DNA of 64,000 bases. Source: Cornus controversa. Lineage: Eukaryota; Streptophyta; Magnoliopsida; Cornales; Cornaceae. A model generated the notes under the pieces. The model made no database searches. It had not been told where the DNA came from and saw only the letters and a list, made by a program, of their open reading frames with translations. The position numbers and the translations under genes were made by a program. Positions 58,740-64,000 of the stretch are shown piece after piece (position 1 is the stretch's first letter; every line of letters starts with the position of its first letter). The stretch is from contig CM048845.1 in assembly GCA_026545225.1 (NCBI GenBank), positions 57,602,033 to 57,666,032 of the forward strand, in the 5' to 3' direction.

Positions 58740-61294
58740 AATCAGGACGATCCATTTGGATGTAATCAGCTTCATTTCCCACTTCTGAGAAGCAGATACT
58801 GCACAGGTCATAATCCTCTTTTCTGCACACAAAAAGAGTGATAATTTTAGGGAAAAACTTCTTTACCAGTTCAAAAGAAGACATTTCATTATTTCTTACA
58901 GCTTAGACATTTCACTGTGGTTGTAGCTCCTTTCAAATGGATGCACATCAGGAGCAAACTGAGCATTAGTCGCATCTGAGTCATTTGCTAAAGGAATCCC
59001 TGTAAATGGACATCCGTTAAAACGATCCGGACCAAGACAAGAAACCGAAAATTCCAAAAAAAAAAAAGAGGGAATTGCTTGTACCCTCGTTAGAAGAACC
59101 AACACCAACAGCAGGAATTTTAGGCACATCTGGCATAAGATCTACAGATGCAGAACCAACAGACTTTCCATTCAGATGACATTCACCAGACTTCTTACCA
59201 TCCTTGTCGTCAACAGTAACATGAAATGGAACTGGCATGAGATTTGCAGATGCAAATTCAGACGGAAGGGGATAACCAGGGAGGCCAATATCAAGATTCA
59301 CAGAGCCAGAGACTGGCTTTACTGAAGCCCCCACAATGCCGTTTACATTTCCAACCTCCACATCCTGATTGTTTTTAGGAGATGGCTCTTCAAATTTCAA
59401 CTTCGGCAACATATCTGATATGGCACCCTCATCCTTTAAAGCAGACGTAATCATGGTACTACCAGAAACGGCACTCTGCAGCAGCCTGAGAATCGGAAAC
59501 TGGAGTATGGTAGGTTTGTCCCATCTTTGAGAAACATTGAACGAGTTCAGCAAGCCCTGGAGCAGAGGATGCAGCTTTAAATGCCAAGTCAACCCACAGT
59601 TTTGACAGTGCTTCACAGAATGGCTCTGGTACAGCTTTCAAAACCTCAGCAGCACCGGTGTTCAAGTTCGGTAATGGATTCTGAACTTGAGGTGACCTCA
59701 TCAGGGTAGAACTTCCACTTGATCTGGCATAAGATCTACCACCCCTCTCTTTGTTCAACCTTACAGTAATCCTTAAGGGATTCAGGGACTGCCTCACCAC
59801 ATCATGCAGATCTTCTTCATCAACAAGTTGTACAACATCACCATCTTCATCAATATATGTAAGCGTAAGATCAGCATCAGGAGCAAAATTGAAGAGACTA
59901 AGGACCTTCCCTCTCAATCCGCCCATGTCAAGATCTAAATGTTCACTTTCATCAACACATGCACTGAAGCGTCGGAGTGTTTCTCCATATTTAACCTGAA
60001 GCCACATGCCCATGCATATTTAAAAGAGTGTAACAATGAGGAGGAAGCAACATGGACCAAATATAGTTGGCTTGAAATACATTGAGAAAGTTAAATCATC
60101 TGTGCACAAATACATATTCTTCTTTTTTAGGGTTCAGGGGGGTGGGGAGGGATATGATACGTCCATTCAAGAAAAAGTCATATACTAATAAAAATTTTGG
60201 AAATAATCATCAAATAATTAAATACCTCATCCTACTCCCACAAAAAATTGTAATAATAACAAAATCATAAAGTTTCCATAAGCATTGAACTTATATTATA
60301 TGTATGTCTTAATGTCTGTATTATGCAAGTGATATTAGGTACTGAAGTGATTGCCCCATGTGTATCTGAAATTATAAACAAGAAAAACACAAGAAATATC
60401 TTGCATCAAAATATTATGAACCAGTTAAAACCAATACAATTTGCACATTGGTGAAGGTAACCTCATCTTTTCTTTTTTTACCTGATCCAGCTTAAGCTGC
60501 AGAGTGAAATCAACTAACAAAACCTCAAGCATCATAAGGATCAAGTTTTTAGAAAGTTCAGTTAATAGTCAAAAAGTAATAAGTAGGACTCGTTATACTT
60601 GGATAAAAGAAACCAAGTCTTAGGCACCAACACCATGTTAACAACCCATTACGACCCTAATCACCCCCCTCAGTACCCACTGCTAAATACCACTGAAACC
60701 CAATTAAAAGTATAATGCTACTTCTCATATTTATGAATGTAAAAAGGTACAACTAATGCAAGAAATTTTCACACAAATTAACTCATCTGGAGCATTGAGG
60801 TAAGAATTATCAGTCTGTAGATTTCATGGTTAAACACTTGAAGAAAGCAGAGGATGTTATGTCAAGTGAGTTGCAGAGCAAATTGGGTCTTCTCCGTAGA
60901 AAGCAAAGGATGTTATGTCAGTGAGTTGCAAAGTAAATTGGGTCTTCTCCATCAAGTGAGTTGCAGAGTAATTGGTTTGGTTGATGGTCGTCGGTAATGG
61001 GAGGTGGTGTTCATTTCAAAAATAATGGTGGTTGCAAATTAATTGGGTCTTCTCTGTCAAGTGAGTTGCAGAGTTGATTGGTTTGGTTGATGGTAGTTGG
61101 TAATGGGAGGTTGAGTTCAATTCAAAAATGGTGGTTGCAAATTAATTGGGTCTTCTATATCGAGTTGCAGTGTTGATTGGGTGTGGCTCAACAATAATAA
61201 CTCTTGCAAATTGATTGGGTCTTCTCTGTAAATATATATATACACACACACACCTATTGATTGGGTTTTCTCAGTATATGGCTATATTCACACA

Positions 61295-61330
<36 letters not shown>

Positions 61331-61523
61331 GTTCACTATATTTTACGACATGGTTTAATGATAATTTTCCTTTCAATTATGTCTCGTTATCTAAAGGAGG
61401 GGCTTTTGCCATGTGGGAGAGAGGGAGAGAGAGCTGAGGAGGTTGCAAAGATGAAGAAATATATATATATATAGAGAGAGAGAGAGAGGTGGTGGTTGTA
61501 GGGATGAGGTCGGTGGTGGCAGA

Positions 61524-61563
<40 letters not shown>

Positions 61564-62016
61564 CATATCACTCTGTAATAAATCCGTCATTTAAAAGAAT
61601 TAGAGATTAACTATGTAATTTCATTGCAACTAACGGCAATTCACCATTTAACATGAAAAGAAATTGACAGCATTAACGATCCATAATTCCACAATATTAT
61701 TCAAAAAGTACTGTACTTCTTATTCTAGTCCACCACCGTGCGAGAACAACTCAAACCCTGTTCATTTGATAGTAAGAAAAGGAATTTTTTTGAGAAAATC
61801 AAATCATCGTAACGGCTTAATCCTTTTTCTCTTACAGATAAGTATACCAAATAAGAAACCTTTAATTCAACCAAACAAAAAGTAAACTAGATACAACACA
61901 TCAATCATTTAAAAGCAGCAAAGAAAACAATCAATCAATATATGCATGGTAAAAGAAAACATTAAAGCAATTAAAATAGTTAGAAAGCAAACCTTGATCA
62001 CTATAGTGGACTCCAT
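58740..62016 (-). pseudogene. Truncated tandem copy of NBR1 (PB1 intact, FW and UBA absent)
   Basis: Copied parts: exon 1 (62,016-61,993, MESTIVIK), the large intron, exon 2 (from 59,995), part of exon 3 (about 59,030-58,905) and exon 4 (58,826-58,745). A 14-bp loss in exon 2 relative to NBR1 (after '...DSQAAAE') shifts the frame, and translation stops at 59,459. Exon 3 lacks the stretch coding HCDG to KSK, so the ZZ finger is broken, and exons 5-8 are missing. The PB1 domain is intact (VKYGETLRRFSACVDESEHL... with OPCA YIDEDGDVV...DEEDL). The predicted product is 186 residues: PB1 plus linker. PB1 domains polymerise NBR1, so a PB1-only protein could in principle interfere with it. Expression is unknown. 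The promoter region is also duplicated. Confidence 0.9.
60700..61160 (+). repeat. Duplicated intron relic and 'gagttgcagag' repeats
   Basis: This is the second-copy counterpart of 55,080-55,600. It has ttcatggttaaacac, then agaaagcagaggatgttatg and gtgagttgcagagcaaattg, followed by repeats of attgggtcttctc / gagttgcagag every 60-130 bp. The array is longer here than in the first copy, so it expanded or contracted after duplication. Confidence 0.6.
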
Positions 62017-62155
62017 GGTTGAGAACCTTCAAACAACAGTGCAGTGGCAAAGCGTTCCAGGTAAGCCGCAAGAGAGACTTTTCAAGCTTTCAACTGAAAC
62101 AAAAACCCTAACCCAAAAATCAACAGAGACTCATAGGAATCCTTCAAATTTCAGA

Positions 62156-62190
<35 letters not shown>

Positions 62191-62540
62191 ACTTTAGTTT
62201 TCTTCTTCACAAAGAAAACTTGGGAAAGTATCCAAAGTGCTTTTCATTTACGTATTTGTTGGAATAACAGTGGTCGTTGATCTGATTTTTCTTAGCTGTT
62301 GTTGGCGGTCGAGTGAAGTGCAGGATGTTTGTATACATCTGGGTGCACTTGATTTTAGCAACATTGGTTTGTCCCGTGCGCAAAGAATTGATGGAATTCA
62401 ACCGTAGCTAAATACTATAATCTATATATTTTTAATATATAGATAAATACTAATAGATTATAAATTCTAATAATCTATATATTTATATAATATAAAATAT
62501 ATTAATAAATATTAACAGTTTTTATTTTATTATTATAATT
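62017..62540 (-). promoter_or_regulatory. Duplicated leader and promoter of the NBR1 pseudogene
   Basis: Immediately upstream (minus strand) is leader sequence matching NBR1's own (aacggaaccctaaccc-type block at 62,100-62,130). A (TC)n run follows (62,158-62,187), then the shared block 62,200-62,357. Beyond 62,400 the sequence is AT-rich and no longer matches. Confidence 0.6.
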
Positions 62541-62775
62541 AAGGGTGCACAAGTATAAATGCGTATTTTGTCAATATTTTTTTTTTTAAAGAAAAAAGTA
62601 GACAGAGAATCGTTGAGAAGCCAGAACCGAACCGAACTCAACAGTTTCGGTTCCAAATTAAGGAACCGTTCGGAACGGTTTCGGTTCCGGTTCCATCAAG
62701 AATCGTAATAAATTGAACGGTGTACACCCCTAGTTGGGATCGATTCCGGTTCTCCAAGAATCGTGTGCACCCCTA
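62541..62775. mobile_element. hAT-type MITE relative
   Basis: It begins taagggtgcacaagt and ends gtgtgcacccct. The interior has ggaaccg / cggttcc phrases as in 34,545-35,135, though it is shorter. The target duplication is not clear, and a second internal end (gtgtacacccctag, about 62,720) suggests a composite or partly deleted element. Confidence 0.6.
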
Positions 62776-64000
62776 TGGAAAGAACATAAAGAGGTAGAAA
62801 AATAGAAGAGAAAACTACACTTAAATAAAGTTAAGAGGCCTAAATTACAAAGTAGTCTATTTTAAAATTTTATTTTTCACTTTGGTTGAATTAAGCAAAA
62901 TAATTACTTATGCATTGAAAATTATTATTCATGTACAAAATACCCTTCAATCTCTTATTCCAGAACATCAAATTATCATTCTTAAATCAAATAATTCATT
63001 CACTCAAAAATTTAAGAAAATATCTGAAACATCGTTCGATTTCTGAAAAATTGCAGGAATATAAAAGTAATCCAATAAAAATGAACATACTCACAAATTA
63101 AAGAAAAATATACGTTATACAAGTATTGTGAATATGCTATTATGTCATAAAGTAACTAAAATTAGATTGTCTGATATGGCCCTGAATGACTACCAACTTA
63201 TTTTCTCTCTTAGATTAATGCAAGTAGATATACTTGTGGTATTAGAACACATCAACTATATATGGATAAGAATATAGTAGATTTTTCAGATGTGCTTGGG
63301 TAACTTTTCGGTCTGATATACCCTAAAAAAAATATGAGTATCAAGAAAAGATATTACATCAAAACATAACGCACAAAGATAAGGAATATCCAAATTTATA
63401 AGTAAACTCCTATAAATTTCAAGTATGCCTGCAAAATGCAAACAAAATTTGAGTTTTCTCAGCAAATGAGTTATAAGTCATTCTACATAGAATATGTCTG
63501 TTCACTAAATCAAATTAAGAACATATTTAAAGAAGCAAATATGAATTAGATAGTTGATAATGACAACTTAAAAAAAGTGACTAGTGAAATCGTTCATCAC
63601 ATTTAAAAACCTCAAAATTAATAATAATTGGCACATGAATTTGCCATACAATTCAAAATTTAGTTCACTAATTTTTATTTGTTTTAAAAAAGTAAAATAA
63701 GTAGTTCACTAAAGCAAAATAAGAGACCATATTTTTGTGGTGAGAGATGATCAACGATCAATAATTTATCTAAGCAGTGGTGTTTCACAATGAATTCGAT
63801 TTTCTTCCAATGAGACGAAAAGACAATGATCTGTTCGAATTTATTTAGTCACGCACAACACTCCTTCAATCGCACAAGAACAAAACGGAATTTAGTGTGG
63901 GTTAGAATAAGAGATTGAATGATATTTTGGACTTAAATAATAATTTTCAATGGATATGAGATTATTTTGTTTAATTCAATCAAAGTGAAAAATAAACTTT
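62776..64000. other. AT-rich intergenic DNA
   Basis: No gene, RNA or element border is recognisable. Near the end (63,900-64,000) the text is a partial mirror of 62,860-62,960: tattttggacttaaataataattttcaatg and aatcaaagtgaaaaataaa correspond in reverse to phrases near the start. This may mark the two ends of an inverted-repeat element about 1.1 kb long. Confidence 0.4.

Overview
The window is nuclear DNA from a flowering plant, most likely a dicot. It is AT-rich, contains spliced genes with short GT-AG introns, an intronless DYW-class PPR gene, a plastid ndhA insert, and many LTR-retrotransposon, TRIM and MITE remnants. I cannot name the species.

Layout. Positions 1-9,460 hold transposon debris: Copia-type LTR fragments on the minus strand, a decayed Gypsy element with gag remains and two tandem-repeat arrays (about 3,480-7,870), and two MITE-like elements. 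Positions 9,460-40,280 are dominated by four related copies of a 4-5 kb segment: A about 10,610-14,834, B 14,835-19,455, C 26,427-31,425 and D 36,069-40,282. Copy D lies directly upstream of a small plant-specific gene (40,283-40,738), and copy C ends in a broken piece of that gene. Every copy carries a strong hairpin, a minisatellite of three ~58-bp units, and TA/TG microsatellites. Between copies lie a Copia element with a nested three-LTR TRIM (20,057-23,430), further LTR fragments, a MAP70 pseudogene (32,200-32,551) and a hAT-type MITE with a clear 8-bp target duplication.

Positions 40,283-62,016 are the gene-rich part. They hold the small uncharacterised gene, a complete TRIM (41,819-42,329), a 698-residue PPR-DYW protein (42,881-44,977, +), a six-exon ATN1-like Raf-type kinase (46,132-49,172, -) with a pararetrovirus-like fossil in its largest intron, and a complete eight-exon NBR1 selective autophagy receptor (51,389-56,322, -). 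A tandem, 3'-truncated NBR1 copy follows (58,740-62,016, -), with a third small exon fragment at 58,374-58,575. The last 1.2 kb shows no recognisable gene.

The intact genes act in different systems: organelle RNA editing (PPR), cytosolic signalling (kinase) and autophagic cargo selection (NBR1). I see no functional cluster. The main points of interest are the hairpin repeated in all four segment copies, the NBR1 duplication that leaves a PB1-only reading frame behind a copied promoter, and several datable insertions with matching empty sites.
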